64,000 nt of DNA from Ornithinibacillus gellani (GCF_003730295.1 NZ_QTSZ01000029.1:248001-312000), one strand, 5' to 3'. Counted from the first letter of the stretch, positions 24,338 to 33,973 are shown. The notes: generated from the sequence alone by a model not told the origin. Made by a program: numbers and translations.

Positions 24338-24514
24338 GAGGTATTTTTAATATTTTTAAAGGAAATAAAAAAAGATACCTTTCCAGTCAACTCCAAGACT
24401 AATATAGGGAAGTTAAAATAGGTGGGAATGTGAACTGTTCCATACGAGGTGATAGATACATGATTCTTTCTTATTCATACATATGCATTTTCATACATTT
24501 ATTTTGAGGAATGA

Positions 24515-24671
24515 ATAAAGTGAAACTTCAATCCGTGGGGGTTCGCCCTTCCCCCACGGATTGTTAGTTGAACCAATCAGGCATTTACTGGCTGTTGATC
24601 CACCACTTACTATTCTTGTGATCAACAAAAACCCTTGATGTGGGGGGGTCAACAGCCAGTTAATCTGTGAA
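24515..24671 (+). repeat. Dispersed structured repeat, copy 2
   Basis: Complete copy from ATAAAGTGAAACTTC to CAGTTAATCTGTG. Hairpin I carries a compensatory change (AATCCGTGGGGG with CCCCCACGGATT) relative to other copies. Hairpin II is extended to CTGGCTGTTGA with TCAACAGCCAG. Confidence 0.9.
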
Positions 24672-24711
24672 AAAATAATATCCCCATCCACAAGATGTGA
24701 GGATGGGGAGC
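24672..24711 (-). terminator. Terminator of the small membrane protein gene
   Basis: On the - strand, TCCCCATCC and GGATGGGGA form a 9-bp stem followed by TATTATTTTTTC. Confidence 0.75.
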
Positions 24712-24723
24712 TATTCAATCACT

Positions 24724-24966
24724 TTATGATTCATGTTGTTTGATTTGTTCATGTACCGGTTCAGTTTGTTTGTTGGGTTGATCGGGCCTTGCTTTTTCCT
24801 TCTCTTCGTGAATTGATTCCGATTGCGTTTGTTTACGTTTTCGATAGAGCATCCAACCACCAATTGCAGATGCCGCAATGAGCAACAATGCGAGAATCCC
24901 ATATGGAGAAGGTAGGATAAAATAAATAAGTAATAAAACAATGATAATTCCTAAAATCGCATCCAT
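24724..24966 (-). CDS. Small membrane protein of unknown function (80 aa)
   Basis: TTGGAGGAATAAG precedes the ATG at 24966. The first ~45 residues form two closely spaced hydrophobic helices (ILGIIIVLLLIYFIL and GILALLLIAASAIGGWML), then a basic RKRK stop-transfer signal. A hydrophilic, Gln/Glu-rich cytoplasmic tail follows. No enzymatic motif is visible. The gene is monocistronic with its own terminator. I do not recognise the family. Confidence 0.65.
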   Translation of the reverse strand: MDAILGIIIVLLLIYFILPSPYGILALLLIAASAIGGWMLYRKRKQTQSESIHEEKEKARPDQPNKQTEPVHEQIKQHES

Positions 24967-25224
24967 CTTATTCCTCCAATGCAACCTTCTATTTTTTAGT
25001 TCGATTATAGCGAAGTACATATGGACCTGCAACTATCGAATGTATCAAGTTTTTTAAAATTACCTCATGTTGTATCGTTTGATAGAAATCCATCCCGTTA
25101 TTGCGTTACGTGCAGCCCTTCGCTGTCTGAAGTCGGCTAATAAGCCAGGTATGTCAATGTGATCTCCTGTTTCCTGGGATTTATTTTACGCTAACGCAAA
25201 AATCCATTTTCCACAAATGAATTG

Positions 25225-25264
25225 AAAAAACCCTTCGCTATTCTATATGTGAATAACGAAGGGT
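25225..25264 (-). terminator. Terminator of the 5'-nucleotidase-like gene
   Basis: On the - strand, ACCCTTCGTTATTC and GAATAGCGAAGGGT pair (one mismatch) and are followed by TTTTTTC. Confidence 0.8.
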
Positions 25265-25270
25265 AAGCTA

Positions 25271-25885
25271 TTAGCGAACAACAGAGGTTGCAGGAGCTGA
25301 TTCCTGTAGGATAGCTTCCACCATTTGCTCTGCTTCACGTAAATTATGTGCTCGCCATTTCGTATCAATATGCTGATTGTATGGCATATCCATTAAAATA
25401 CATTTCTTGCCGAGCTCGGTGAATTTTTCAAAAGTAGCTGGCTTATCATCAACAAGCACATCCCCTGCAATCATCCATTTATGGGCACAAATAATCACTC
25501 GATCCTGTGGTAAAAAGGGAAAATGCTCTGCCAACCATTTTCGTTTATCATCTGCGGGGTTCGAATATGCTGCACCTGCTGCATCGCAATGACTGGTTCC
25601 AGGTGGTGAATCCGTAACAATATAAACCTCATATCGATCATACATATGCTGCATAAACTCTACCGCATAATCCCGAAGCGGCAAATGACGGAATAAACCT
25701 GGATGACGCAGCAACCCGTAGGCATCTACATCTGGACGAACAAATTGTTGTAAATTCCAATTATTAACCGTCTGAAAATCTACCTGTTCTCCATACATTT
25801 CATTATAATTTTTCCAATAGGTCTTCGCAAAATCATTTAACGTATCATCCATATCGACCATAATAACTGGTTTTCTCTCTTCCAA
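25271..25885 (-). CDS. 5'(3')-deoxyribonucleotidase-like HAD phosphatase
   Basis: HAD superfamily, NT5C-type. The nucleophile motif DMDDTLNDF lies near the N-terminus, the motif II segment is YIVTDSPPGTSH, and motif III/IV is GDVLVDDKPATF. AGGGGGTAATGAT points to a TTG start at 25885 (204 aa). An ATG at 25924, overlapping the previous stop by one base, is an alternative (217 aa). It probably dephosphorylates nucleoside monophosphates, but the substrate is not determined by sequence. It is coupled to the upstream transporter-like gene. Confidence 0.8.
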   Translation of the reverse strand: MEERKPVIMVDMDDTLNDFAKTYWKNYNEMYGEQVDFQTVNNWNLQQFVRPDVDAYGLLRHPGLFRHLPLRDYAVEFMQHMYDRYEVYIVTDSPPGTSHCDAAGAAYSNPADDKRKWLAEHFPFLPQDRVIICAHKWMIAGDVLVDDKPATFEKFTELGKKCILMDMPYNQHIDTKWRAHNLREAEQMVEAILQESAPATSVVR

Positions 25886-25923
25886 ATCATTACCCCCTGC
25901 ATACACATTTCTTTTTCTATTCA

Positions 25924-26964
25924 TTAGAACTGCATTTCCTGACGACGAATATATTTATCCAGCTGCTCCAATTCCACCATAAGCTTCACAATACTACTCG
26001 CCACAGGAAATATGTCAATCCATTTTTCCATCTCTGATTGTTGCAATTCATTAATCAGGTCATTAATCGTCAAATTCATTGCTGCTTGACTTTCCCGTTG
26101 CAACTCCTTCTGAACAATGACTTTTTTCTCATAAGTTAGCATAATATTTTCATGGTATTCTACAATCTTAGCAACAAGCTTTTTCACTAGAAAGGACTGA
26201 TTCTTGGAAATTTCCTCGATTTTCTCCAACTTCAGCTCCAGATTTTCGATCAAATCCTCTTCCATTTCAATCACCCGCAGCATTTGTCGGAAGGTTACAA
26301 TATCCCGCATGAAATGGAATCGATTACGGACAAACATACGATCCTTCTCATCAATTATAATCCCAAGATAATTATTGATGTCTTTAATATTCTTCGATAA
26401 ATCAGATTCAATCTTCTTTAATTCTTTTACTTTCATCGTTTTATTCGGAATAACACGCAATAAAAAATTCGTTTTATCCGATGCTTTTTTTACCATATCA
26501 TATAAAATCTTTTGATGATTTGGTGGTAGAATCAATGCATTAATTACAAATGCAGATGAAATACCAATTAAAATCAATGATAACCGGTGTACCATATACA
26601 TTAAATCAATCGTCTGATCTCCCGACATCATGATGATGGCAATTGTCAGTATGGTAATATTTACCGTCTTCACCCAACCAAGTTTTATATTCACAGCAAT
26701 TGCCAATATGACCGTTATCCCAATAGAGGCTGGGTGCAAGCCAATTGTATATGCGCCAGCAAGCGCAAAAACAATCCCAATTAATGTCGATAAAAACGTT
26801 TCTTTTATATGAGTAATCGAGCGCATAATGGATGGCTGCATTGCCACAACTGCAGTAATAACTGCAACCATGCCAAGCTGATAATTTAGACTTTCAGTGA
26901 TTAGGATTGACAAAGCTACAGCCAAGCCTGTTTTCATCATTCGCGGTCCAATATTAAAATTCAT
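25924..26964 (-). CDS. Aromatic acid exporter-like (UPF0421/FUSC) membrane protein
   Basis: 346 residues from the ATG at 26964, preceded by AGGGGGAAAAAGG. The N-terminal half holds about six membrane helices in the ArAE/FUSC pattern (GLAVALSILITESL, MVAVITAVVAMQPSI, TLIGIVFALAGAYTIG). The C-terminal half is a charged, coiled-coil-like cytoplasmic domain of about 190 residues. Relatives include the YgaE-type UPF0421 proteins. Export of aromatic carboxylic acids is inferred from the superfamily only. Confidence 0.8.
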   Translation of the reverse strand: MNFNIGPRMMKTGLAVALSILITESLNYQLGMVAVITAVVAMQPSIMRSITHIKETFLSTLIGIVFALAGAYTIGLHPASIGITVILAIAVNIKLGWVKTVNITILTIAIIMMSGDQTIDLMYMVHRLSLILIGISSAFVINALILPPNHQKILYDMVKKASDKTNFLLRVIPNKTMKVKELKKIESDLSKNIKDINNYLGIIIDEKDRMFVRNRFHFMRDIVTFRQMLRVIEMEEDLIENLELKLEKIEEISKNQSFLVKKLVAKIVEYHENIMLTYEKKVIVQKELQRESQAAMNLTINDLINELQQSEMEKWIDIFPVASSIVKLMVELEQLDKYIRRQEMQF

Positions 26965-27296
26965 CCTTTTTCCCCCTGGCCTCTCCAAGCTGCTAATCTC
27001 ACCCATATCATAACATGTTTACCCCCGTCAATCACGCAGAAATACGCATCGCATGTGAATCATGCACATTCTGCTTCATCAAACAGACATTTTATTCATA
27101 TACCCCAATATGCTACACTTATATTTTTCAAGGTTTATTCCATAAAGTGTATGTCAAACCTCCTACAAACATGTCCATCACCGTATTTTATTATGAAACA
27201 GCGCATTTCACAACGGATAGATTTTTTCAAGCACAGACATTTTGGGATTTCTCTGCTATTCTAAAATAGAGTTACATGACAACAGGGGGATGACAG
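26965..27296 (+). other. Intergenic region, divergent
   Basis: About 330 bp of AT-rich sequence between the divergent exporter-like gene and the MBL lipoprotein gene. It presumably holds both promoters, but I found no pair of hexamers good enough to mark. Nothing else was seen. Confidence 0.5.
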
Positions 27297-28391
27297 ATGA
27301 AAAAGAGAATATTGCTGTCGTTGATGCTACTGCTTGCACTACTAGCAGCGTGCAGTCCACAAGCTTCCAAACAGACAGCAAAAGAAGATTTATCAGACAA
27401 AGACAAGCTAACCATTCATTACATGGATGTTGGGCAGGCAGATGCGACCTTATTACAATTCGCAGATGAAGGAAAAATGAGAAACATCCTGTATGACACA
27501 GGAGATTGGAATCGTACAGATGTTATCGATTATTTACATCAACAACAGGTAACCAATCTTGATCTACTCATTATTAGTCACCCAGATGCAGATCATATTG
27601 GGCAAATGGCAAAGATCATGCAAAGTCTTGATGTTGGTGAGGTGTGGATGACCGGGAATGAAAATGCCTCCAATACATTCCAAAAAGCAATTGAGGCCGT
27701 ACTTGATAGTGATGCAACATACGAGGAACCACGTGCAGGTGATCAATTCGATATCGGTCCGCTTGCAATAGAAGTGGTGCATCCAAAGAAAATTACCGGA
27801 AAAGCAAATGAAGAATCCTTATCCGTAAAATTTACATATGGGGAGTTATCCTTCCTATTTACTGGAGATGCTGGTAAAGCAGATGAGCAGGAAATGATTG
27901 ATCGAAAGCATAATCTCCACGCAACCATTTTACAGCTTGGACACCATGGTTCAGACACCTCCACAAGCACTGCATTTTTGCAGGCAGTTAAGCCAGAGGT
28001 AGCCATTTACAGTGCTGGAGCAGATAATACATACGGTCACCCACATCAAGAGGTGTTATCAAGACTGCAAAAAGCAGACATACCTGTCTATGGAACAGAT
28101 GAATCAGGTAACATCATTGTTACGACAGATGGAAAAAATTATACGCTGGAAACTGAAAAAGACCAAGACCCATCAAAAGAAGTAAACGGTAATCAAGACT
28201 GCATTGATTTAAATCAAGCGACTGCGGAAGCATTACAACAAATCGTCCATATTGGTAAAGCTAGAGCACAGGATATCATCAAGGAAAGGCCTTATCATTC
28301 CATAGATGATTTATTACAAGTAGATGGCATAGGTGAAAAACGATTAAATGAAATCAAACAAGAAGGGAAAGCCTGTATAGGAGGGAAATGA
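27297..28391 (+). CDS. Secreted lipoprotein: ComEC-like MBL hydrolase fused to an HhH domain
   Basis: 364 residues. A lipoprotein signal peptide ends in LLAAC (lipid on Cys19). The metallo-beta-lactamase domain (about residues 38-280) resembles the hydrolase part of ComEC: it starts HYMDVGQADATLL and has metal ligands in SHPDADHIG (His95, Asp97, Asp99, His100). It continues with FTGDAG, QLGHHGSDTS and YGHPHQEVL. A C-terminal helix-hairpin-helix module (about residues 300-360, IDLNQATAEAL and LLQVDGIGEKRL) resembles the DNA-binding end of ComEA. It is probably an extracytoplasmic, membrane-anchored nucleic-acid hydrolase or processing factor. The next gene starts 2 bp later. Confidence 0.85.
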   Translation: MKKRILLSLMLLLALLAACSPQASKQTAKEDLSDKDKLTIHYMDVGQADATLLQFADEGKMRNILYDTGDWNRTDVIDYLHQQQVTNLDLLIISHPDADHIGQMAKIMQSLDVGEVWMTGNENASNTFQKAIEAVLDSDATYEEPRAGDQFDIGPLAIEVVHPKKITGKANEESLSVKFTYGELSFLFTGDAGKADEQEMIDRKHNLHATILQLGHHGSDTSTSTAFLQAVKPEVAIYSAGADNTYGHPHQEVLSRLQKADIPVYGTDESGNIIVTTDGKNYTLETEKDQDPSKEVNGNQDCIDLNQATAEALQQIVHIGKARAQDIIKERPYHSIDDLLQVDGIGEKRLNEIKQEGKACIGGK

Positions 28392-28392
28392 A

Positions 28393-28656
28393 TTGAAGGG
28401 AATTATTGATCGATTTGCTGATAAAGAACTGGCAGTTATTTTAATAGAGGATACAGGAAAAGAGCTGCATTTCCCTGTAAAAAATCTACCAACAGGTGCC
28501 GCAGTTGGCACAATATTGAAGCTATCAGAGGTAGATGGAGACTACCAAATAACCGGAATAGATGCAGAAGATACAAAAAAACAAGCGACTCACTCTGCTG
28601 AGTTGATGGATGCTTTAAGAAGAAAAAAACAAGGAAGTAAATTTAAACGAAACTAG
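28393..28656 (+). CDS. DUF3006 domain protein (87 aa)
   Basis: Starts at TTG after GGAGGGAAATGAA, 1-2 bp beyond the stop of the MBL-HhH gene, so translation is coupled. It matches the small DUF3006 family: MKGIIDRFADKELAVILIE near the start and a beta-rich core, ending in a very basic tail (RRKKQGSKFKRN). DUF3006 proteins are frequent neighbours of secreted ComEC-like MBL proteins. Their role is unknown. The basic tail suggests contact with nucleic acid or anionic polymers (inference). Confidence 0.8.
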   Translation: MKGIIDRFADKELAVILIEDTGKELHFPVKNLPTGAAVGTILKLSEVDGDYQITGIDAEDTKKQATHSAELMDALRRKKQGSKFKRN

Positions 28657-28672
28657 GCTATGCCAACAACAA

Positions 28673-28719
28673 ACACCGATTTGATGTTCCCAATGAACGC
28701 GATACAAATCGGTGTTTTT
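28673..28719 (+). terminator. Terminator of the MBL/DUF3006 operon
   Basis: ACACCGATTTG and CAAATCGGTGT form an 11-bp stem followed by TTTTCATTTT. Confidence 0.85.
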
Positions 28720-28783
28720 CATTTTGATAATAAAATGTGGAATCACTACTTGCATCCCTACTTCACTGTGGTTTTCATTTCCA

Positions 28784-29317
28784 TTATCCAAGTAGTACAG
28801 CACCATAAATCAAAGCACCAAGTACAACATAAGCAGGACTAACACCTTTTTTCTCCAAAAGTATATATCCTGCCACCAACAATATCACCGTATGAATCCA
28901 CCCTACCCCAGTATAAGAATCAGAAATAAAATCATAGGTCATAATCCCAAGCAATACAGCAATCGTTGGGCGCACAACCCGCGTCAGCATTTTAACTTTT
29001 GGTGAATCCTTATAGCGCATTAAAATACCTAATAATGCCAAGAGCATCACAAGCGAAGGGGCTACTGAGGCAAATAGGCCTATGATGGAACCCGGTATGC
29101 CCCCCTGTACATAGCCAATATGAGCAGCCAATTTAGTAGCGATTGGACCTGGTAAGCCATTCCCAAGTGCAACCATCTCAGAGAATTCCCGTGTTGAAAA
29201 CCAGCCAAGACGATCCACTACTTCGTGCTCTAACAGTGGAATGGTCGCAGGACCTCCGCCATAACCAAGCAAGTTCGCAATAAAATTCGAATAAAAAATA
29301 TCCCAATATTTCATCAT
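28784..29317 (-). CDS. Chromate transporter, second half-size subunit
   Basis: 177 residues with five to six membrane helices. Chromate-transport motifs are GYGGGPATIPLLEHEVV near the N-terminus and ALGNGLPGPIATKLA. It is a half-size CHR protein that overlaps the preceding half-size gene by 4 bp. Paired short CHR proteins (as B. subtilis YwrA/YwrB, chr3N/chr3C) are needed together for chromate efflux. The natural substrate could be another oxyanion. Confidence 0.88.
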   Translation of the reverse strand: MMKYWDIFYSNFIANLLGYGGGPATIPLLEHEVVDRLGWFSTREFSEMVALGNGLPGPIATKLAAHIGYVQGGIPGSIIGLFASVAPSLVMLLALLGILMRYKDSPKVKMLTRVVRPTIAVLLGIMTYDFISDSYTGVGWIHTVILLVAGYILLEKKGVSPAYVVLGALIYGAVLLG

Positions 29318-29877
29318 CCGGAACCACCTGCTTTTTTCCGATCATCCTTCGCACCTTTGGATAATAAAGAATAAGCAATAAGTACAACAATAACCAAGGC
29401 AGGATGAAGGTTTAGAAATTGGATAACGAGCAAGCTTATAATGGTTAAGATCATAGTAGCTGGCCACCCCATCAACAGCTTTGATTTTTTGACAAAATCC
29501 CATGCTAATATTCCAAGCATCACCGCAGCAATTGGCAAGACACCTTTCGACATTCCCTCCACCCACGGTTTATCTTTATATGCATTCAATACGGTCAGTA
29601 GCATAATCATCAAAAAAGCAGTTGGCAATACCGTTGCACAAACACAATTTACCATGCCCCAAAAACCTTTTAAACGCCAGCCAATATAACCGGAAAGCTT
29701 CGTGTTAATTGGTCCAGGCAGCGTATTTGCCAGCGCTAGAATATCGGAAAACTCATCGTCATCCATCCATTTATACGTTTTCACTACTTCTTTATGCATG
29801 AGTGGGATGGCCGATAATCCACCACCATAGCCAAGCATACCAGCCCTAAAAAAGGCCATAAATAAGTCTTTATGCAT
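29314..29877 (-). CDS. Chromate transporter, first half-size subunit
   Basis: 187 residues. It carries the same two signatures as its partner (MLGYGGGLSAIPLMHKEVV and ALANTLPGPINTKLSGY) and has about five helices, ending in a basic tail. It is translated before, and coupled to, the second half. The two halves share fold and motifs, reflecting ancestral duplication of a domain that is fused in long ChrA proteins. The gene is divergent from an Lrp-type regulator, an arrangement matching ywrA-ywrB/ywrC of B. subtilis. Confidence 0.88.
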   Translation of the reverse strand: MHKDLFMAFFRAGMLGYGGGLSAIPLMHKEVVKTYKWMDDDEFSDILALANTLPGPINTKLSGYIGWRLKGFWGMVNCVCATVLPTAFLMIMLLTVLNAYKDKPWVEGMSKGVLPIAAVMLGILAWDFVKKSKLLMGWPATMILTIISLLVIQFLNLHPALVIVVLIAYSLLSKGAKDDRKKAGGSG

Positions 29878-30148
29878 GTGATCAGTCCTTTACCATAACC
29901 ATTGTTGCATATTTTCATTTCAAATGCATCTACCGAGAAGACTATCCCACTTCTATAATGAAGATATTTAGACATATCATCAACTATCATGAATCAGTCT
30001 GGTTTCAGAGTCAAATGCACTATATTATTTCAAAAACAGGACATATATCACAAAATCACTAAAATTTCTAAATTTTAAAGCAGTCGACTTTTTCATACCA
30101 TTTATCTGTAGTATAATCTGGGTAGATAGATGATGGGAGATAAAACAT

Positions 30149-30598
30149 ATGAAATTCGATGCAATGGATAAGAAGATCGTTGATTTATTAGTACGAGACG
30201 GCAGAATATCCTATGTTGAACTTGCGGAGGAGGTCGGGCTTTCACGAGTAGCTATTAAAGATCGTATTCAAAATATGTTAGATAAGAACATCATAGAAAA
30301 CTTCACTGCATCTGTAAATCCAGCCATGCTTGGTTTGCAAATATCAGCCTTTTTTGAATTAGAGGTTGAACCAAACAAGCTACATGATGTGGCACACACA
30401 CTCACCGAAAAAGAAGAGGTAGTGAATATTTTTCAAATGACTGGTCCAGGAACATTACACATGCATGTACTTGTCACCGATTTGCATGCATTAGAGGCTT
30501 TTATGGCAGATGAACTGTATACCTTACCAGGAATTATTCGTATCGATAGTAACATTGTTTTGAAACGTTTCAAAAGTGAAATAAGTTACCGCCTTTAG
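30149..30598 (+). CDS. Lrp/AsnC family transcriptional regulator, likely regulator of the chromate genes
   Basis: 149 residues. The N-terminal winged helix-turn-helix (IVDLLVRDGRISYVELAEE, then VGLSRVAIKDRIQ) is followed by a C-terminal RAM/Lrp ligand domain ending in IDSNIVLKRFKSE. It is divergent from the two chr half genes, with 271 bp between. In B. subtilis the equivalent YwrC (ChrS) controls the chr pair, so the same role is inferred. A possible TATAAT lies at 30112-30117, but the matching -35 is weak. Confidence 0.88.
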   Translation: MKFDAMDKKIVDLLVRDGRISYVELAEEVGLSRVAIKDRIQNMLDKNIIENFTASVNPAMLGLQISAFFELEVEPNKLHDVAHTLTEKEEVVNIFQMTGPGTLHMHVLVTDLHALEAFMADELYTLPGIIRIDSNIVLKRFKSEISYRL

Positions 30599-30610
30599 CG
30601 ACACACATAT

Positions 30611-30647
30611 CCTCTCTGGATTTCATCATCAGGGAGGCGTTTTTTTG
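30611..30647 (+). terminator. Terminator of the Lrp-type regulator
   Basis: CCTCTCTG and CAGGGAGG form a stem (with wobble) followed by CGTTTTTTTG. Confidence 0.75.
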
Positions 30648-30793
30648 TTTACCTCTATCCAAAGTCCTAATTTTTTTATAAAAAAAGTTTTTTTACAAAC
30701 ACCCCCAAAAGTACCAGATGCTTTCCGTATCTTATAGTTAAACAGGTATGTATAAAACATGTGCTAAAATATTTGAGGAGGGTGCACTTGTAA

Positions 30794-31033
30794 ATGAAGC
30801 AATTAAAACAACATGAAGCGGAGATTATGAAGGAAATTATTGATCAAAACAATTCATTTTTTGAATTAGATAATAAACGCTATTATTTATCCGTCATCGA
30901 AGTACCAGATGAGTGCAGGCAAACCTCTAACAGGAAGCCAGTTATGAAATACAATCAAACAGCTAATGATGTCAATGGAAAGAATTTTTCCATTGATGAT
31001 GTCGTTGAAATGATTGATCTCGGCGTATTATAA
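30794..31033 (+). CDS. Small hypothetical protein (79 aa)
   Basis: AGGAGGG lies about 12 bases before the ATG, a slightly long spacing. The product is small, acidic and soluble, with an N-terminal helix (KQLKQHEAEIMKEIIDQ) and beta-like stretches (KRYYLSVIEVP). No family was recognised. A strong terminator follows within 80 bp, which supports a real transcription unit. Confidence 0.55.
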   Translation: MKQLKQHEAEIMKEIIDQNNSFFELDNKRYYLSVIEVPDECRQTSNRKPVMKYNQTANDVNGKNFSIDDVVEMIDLGVL

Positions 31034-31110
31034 GTTATATTTATTTACTGTTAAAGCAGCCTCTCCCCAAGGAATAAAGGCTGCTCTAACCATACTTTCT
31101 TTCCCTAAAG

Positions 31111-31154
31111 AGCTTCACCCGGCAACAGTCCGTGGTGAAGTTTTTTCATTTTTA
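31111..31154 (+). terminator. Terminator of the 79-aa gene
   Basis: GCTTCACC and GGTGAAG form a short stem around a 14-nt loop, followed by TTTTTTCATTTTT. Confidence 0.75.
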
Positions 31155-31190
31155 AAGGGCTGGAATGCGCCATTGCATCCCAGCCCTTTT
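31155..31190 (+). terminator. Second hairpin, possible back-up terminator
   Basis: AAAGGGCTGG and CCAGCCCTTT form a perfect stem with an additional inner pairing, followed by only four T on the + strand. It lies between convergent genes. Confidence 0.5.
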
Positions 31191-31202
31191 ATAACCACTA
31201 TA

Positions 31203-31460
31203 TTAGGAAAAGCCTTTTTGATTCTTCATGGAGTATGTCGAGCATTTGCCATGCCTAAAATACACTTTCACATAGCCTAGACCAGACTTAATTTCTACGA
31301 TGTTTTGTTCCGAATACAGTCGTGCTACATGCCCTTGTAAGGATGCGATATGTTTTTTATACATTCGATCAAATAAATTTTTATGCCAGTCAGATAATTT
31401 ATCATAACCCTTTACATGTTGCATGCCAAGCTCCCTAAATAAATTCGACACCATTTTCAC
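31203..31460 (-). CDS. Small hypothetical protein (85 aa)
   Basis: GAGGAG five bases before a GTG at 31460 supports the start. The product is basic and soluble (MQHVKGYDKLSDWHKNLFD), with a helical first half and a beta-like end (VEIKSGLGYVKVYFRHGKC). It contains one Cys. No family is recognised and no function is inferred. It is downstream of, and co-directional with, an MCP gene. Confidence 0.5.
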   Translation of the reverse strand: MKMVSNLFRELGMQHVKGYDKLSDWHKNLFDRMYKKHIASLQGHVARLYSEQNIVEIKSGLGYVKVYFRHGKCSTYSMKNQKGFS

Positions 31461-31495
31461 ATCGACTCCTCAATCCATTCATTTTTCCAAAGTGA

Positions 31496-33244
31496 CTAAT
31501 ATTTGAATTTTGCCACTAATTCTCCTAATACATCTGCTAATTCCGCTAGCTCTCGAGAACTTGAAGCTACTTCTTCCATTGCCGAACTTGTTTCCTCTGA
31601 GGAAGCTGATGTTTGTTCAATTCCTGCTGCTGATTCCTCGGAAATAGCTGCAACATCTTCTATAGAGTCATTCATTTCATTTCCTTGGGCCGCAATATCC
31701 GATAAATGACTCGAAATAGACTGAATTTGTGCTCCCATCTTAGCAACTGCTGCATGAATACCTTCGAATTTTTCAGCAGTAATCGAAATTTCTTCTGTTC
31801 CACGTACAACCTCTTGATAGCCTTCAGCCAATGATTCCTTAACCTGCTGTGATTCATTCTGCATGCCTGCTACGATATTTGTAATATCTCCAACGGAAAG
31901 CCTTACCTGTTCCGCTAATTTACGAACCTCATCAGCAACTACTGCAAACCCTTTTCCATGTTCACCTGCGCGGGCAGCTTCGATTGCTGCATTTAATGCT
32001 AACAAATTGGTTTGATCAGCTACATCTTGTATAACAGTGACAAGCTTCGTGATTTCCTGAGATTGCACTTCCAACACATGTACCTTATCGACCGCTCCCT
32101 GTACCATCTGATCAATCTTCTCCATCTGTTGTTTAGAAGAATCCATTAAGGAACTACCTTCATTTGTTAATGTGCGTACAGTGTCAGAGGATTTCTTCAC
32201 TTCTTCACCTGCATCATTCGCAGCATCTACTCGTTCAGAAAATACTTGCATTGCCTGTGCCAAATCACCTGCACTGTTCGCTTGCGTTTCTGCACCTGAG
32301 GCAAGCTCCTGCATGGTAGATGCCACCTGATTAGAGCCAGATTTAACCTCATCTGCAGATTGGAATAATGCTTCACTTTGTGCTGTCAATTGCGCTGATG
32401 CTTTGGCAACATTTGTAATTGTTTCGTGAAGCTGTACTTGTAAATGATTCATCGCGTTAGCAAGCATTCCGGTTTCATCTCGATTTTTCACTTTTATCGC
32501 TTCTGTTGTTAAGTTTCCTGAAGCAAGCTCATTCATTTGAGCAGTTACCATACGAATTGGTCGTGATAAATTGTTAGCAAACCACCAAATAATAAATATA
32601 CCTGCAATAATTGCTACTCCTGCTACAATTAAAATCACGATTAGTATGTCATTCACCGGTTCATTAAAATCTAACATATAAGTACCTGCGACAACAACCC
32701 AACCCCAGGCCTTATCTTGCTTCGAATATGCGACTTTGGGCTCAATTTTACTTTCATCATTCGTTAATGGCCAGTCAAAATACGTGTACCCCCCACCTGC
32801 CATTCCTGTTTTAATTAATTCCTGAGTGGAATGAATACCATTCGGATCCACTGAATCCCAGCTATTTTGTCCTTCCAGTAATGGGTGGGCCATTTGATTT
32901 CCATCTTCGTCCAAAATAAATAAGTAACCATATTCCCCTAAATCAATAGCATCGTTAATCGGTCGTGTACCATCTGCCTGTTTTTCTCCAAGAATGGATA
33001 CACGCACTTGTTCCTGGGCTTCTGCTAAAGTTAAATGGCCCTTTTTTACTTCAGCATCTAACGCTTCTATCCGCTCTACGGTCATCTCAACACTATTTTT
33101 TAAAATCGTTTCTCCTAAATCATTGAGACCCGCTTCACTTTTTTGATAACTAAACCATCCTAACACAGTAAGCGGAATGACCAACAGTATTAAAGACACA
33201 ATCGTGAGCTTGGCCCGAACTGACATGTTACGTTTCTTTTCCAT
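31496..33244 (-). CDS. Methyl-accepting chemotaxis protein with Cache sensor
   Basis: 582 residues from the ATG at 33244. The first helix ([18 protein letters not shown]) leads to an extracellular single-Cache region of about 160 residues ([20 protein letters not shown]). Helix 2 follows ([17 protein letters not shown]), then HAMP, and a long cytoplasmic signalling rod. The hairpin tip is typical ([38 protein letters not shown]). The frame remains open to 33364 with another hydrophobic stretch, but no ribosome site supports that. The ligand is unknown; small organic acids are typical for this sensor type. Confidence 0.9.
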   Translation of the reverse strand: MEKKRNMSVRAKLTIVSLILLVIPLTVLGWFSYQKSEAGLNDLGETILKNSVEMTVERIEALDAEVKKGHLTLAEAQEQVRVSILGEKQADGTRPINDAIDLGEYGYLFILDEDGNQMAHPLLEGQNSWDSVDPNGIHSTQELIKTGMAGGGYTYFDWPLTNDESKIEPKVAYSKQDKAWGWVVVAGTYMLDFNEPVNDILIVILIVAGVAIIAGIFIIWWFANNLSRPIRMVTAQMNELASGNLTTEAIKVKNRDETGMLANAMNHLQVQLHETITNVAKASAQLTAQSEALFQSADEVKSGSNQVASTMQELASGAETQANSAGDLAQAMQVFSERVDAANDAGEEVKKSSDTVRTLTNEGSSLMDSSKQQMEKIDQMVQGAVDKVHVLEVQSQEITKLVTVIQDVADQTNLLALNAAIEAARAGEHGKGFAVVADEVRKLAEQVRLSVGDITNIVAGMQNESQQVKESLAEGYQEVVRGTEEISITAEKFEGIHAAVAKMGAQIQSISSHLSDIAAQGNEMNDSIEDVAAISEESAAGIEQTSASSEETSSAMEEVASSSRELAELADVLGELVAKFKY

Positions 33245-33820
33245 ATACCATACCAAATCCCTTCTATACACCTCGCCATTATATATATATAAAATAGCCA
33301 TCCAAATGAAAATTTGAACAGCCAAATAGATGTATCTATACATTGGTAACCAGGCGATCATCATGCTTATTGAAGAAGCATCTTAGACCCTAGGCTTTGC
33401 GTCCTATCCTTTCAGATAGTTTGCCTTTATTCTATTAAATTTTATAGGTATAAATATCTAGTTCAAAAATTATTATAGATGTTTAGCCCCAAAATACAAC
33501 CCTAAAATTACCAATTTCAATAATTCGATCGTAATTTATGGCTAAATTATGAATGCGTGAGCAAATAGTTTCATTCATTTTATTCGTTTTTCGCCAAAAC
33601 CAACGACAAAACGAAACAAAAAAAAGATACGAGCCATTTCTCTCGCATCACTAAGATTCTGGTTCATATCTCATGTATTCATTCATTCCATTAGCCAATG
33701 TCATTTTTAATGTATGATGATCTCTCTCTTTAAACATAATGGTTATGCTAGCAACTTTTTTGAATTTGAATATCAATATATTTGCGGAGTGAACTTCATC
33801 CCTAACGGTCCAATGATCTG
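33245..33820 (+). other. Intergenic region without a gene
   Basis: About 575 bp, very AT-rich. The part next to the MCP start (33245-33364) stays open in the MCP frame but is probably leader. I saw no clear sigma-D promoter, no hairpin of note and no open frame of interest before the repeat element at 33821. Confidence 0.5.
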
Positions 33821-33973
33821 ATAAAGTGAAACTTCAATCAGTGGTTTTTTTGCCCTTCCCCACTGATTGTTAGTTGAACCAATCAGGCCTTTACTGGCTG
33901 TTGATCCACCACCTACCATTCTCGTGATCAACAAAAATTATTGCAGTGGGGATCTTACAGCCAGTTAATCTGT
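33821..33973 (+). repeat. Dispersed structured repeat, copy 3
   Basis: Complete copy starting ATAAAGTGAAACTTC and ending CAGTTAATCTGT. It is followed directly by a second copy, the two sharing GATAAAGT at the junction. Confidence 0.9.

Noticed and set aside
31496-33364. Longer MCP with an additional N-terminal membrane segment
   Set aside because: The extension lacks a ribosome site and the usual MCP start (basic residues then TM1) begins at 33244.
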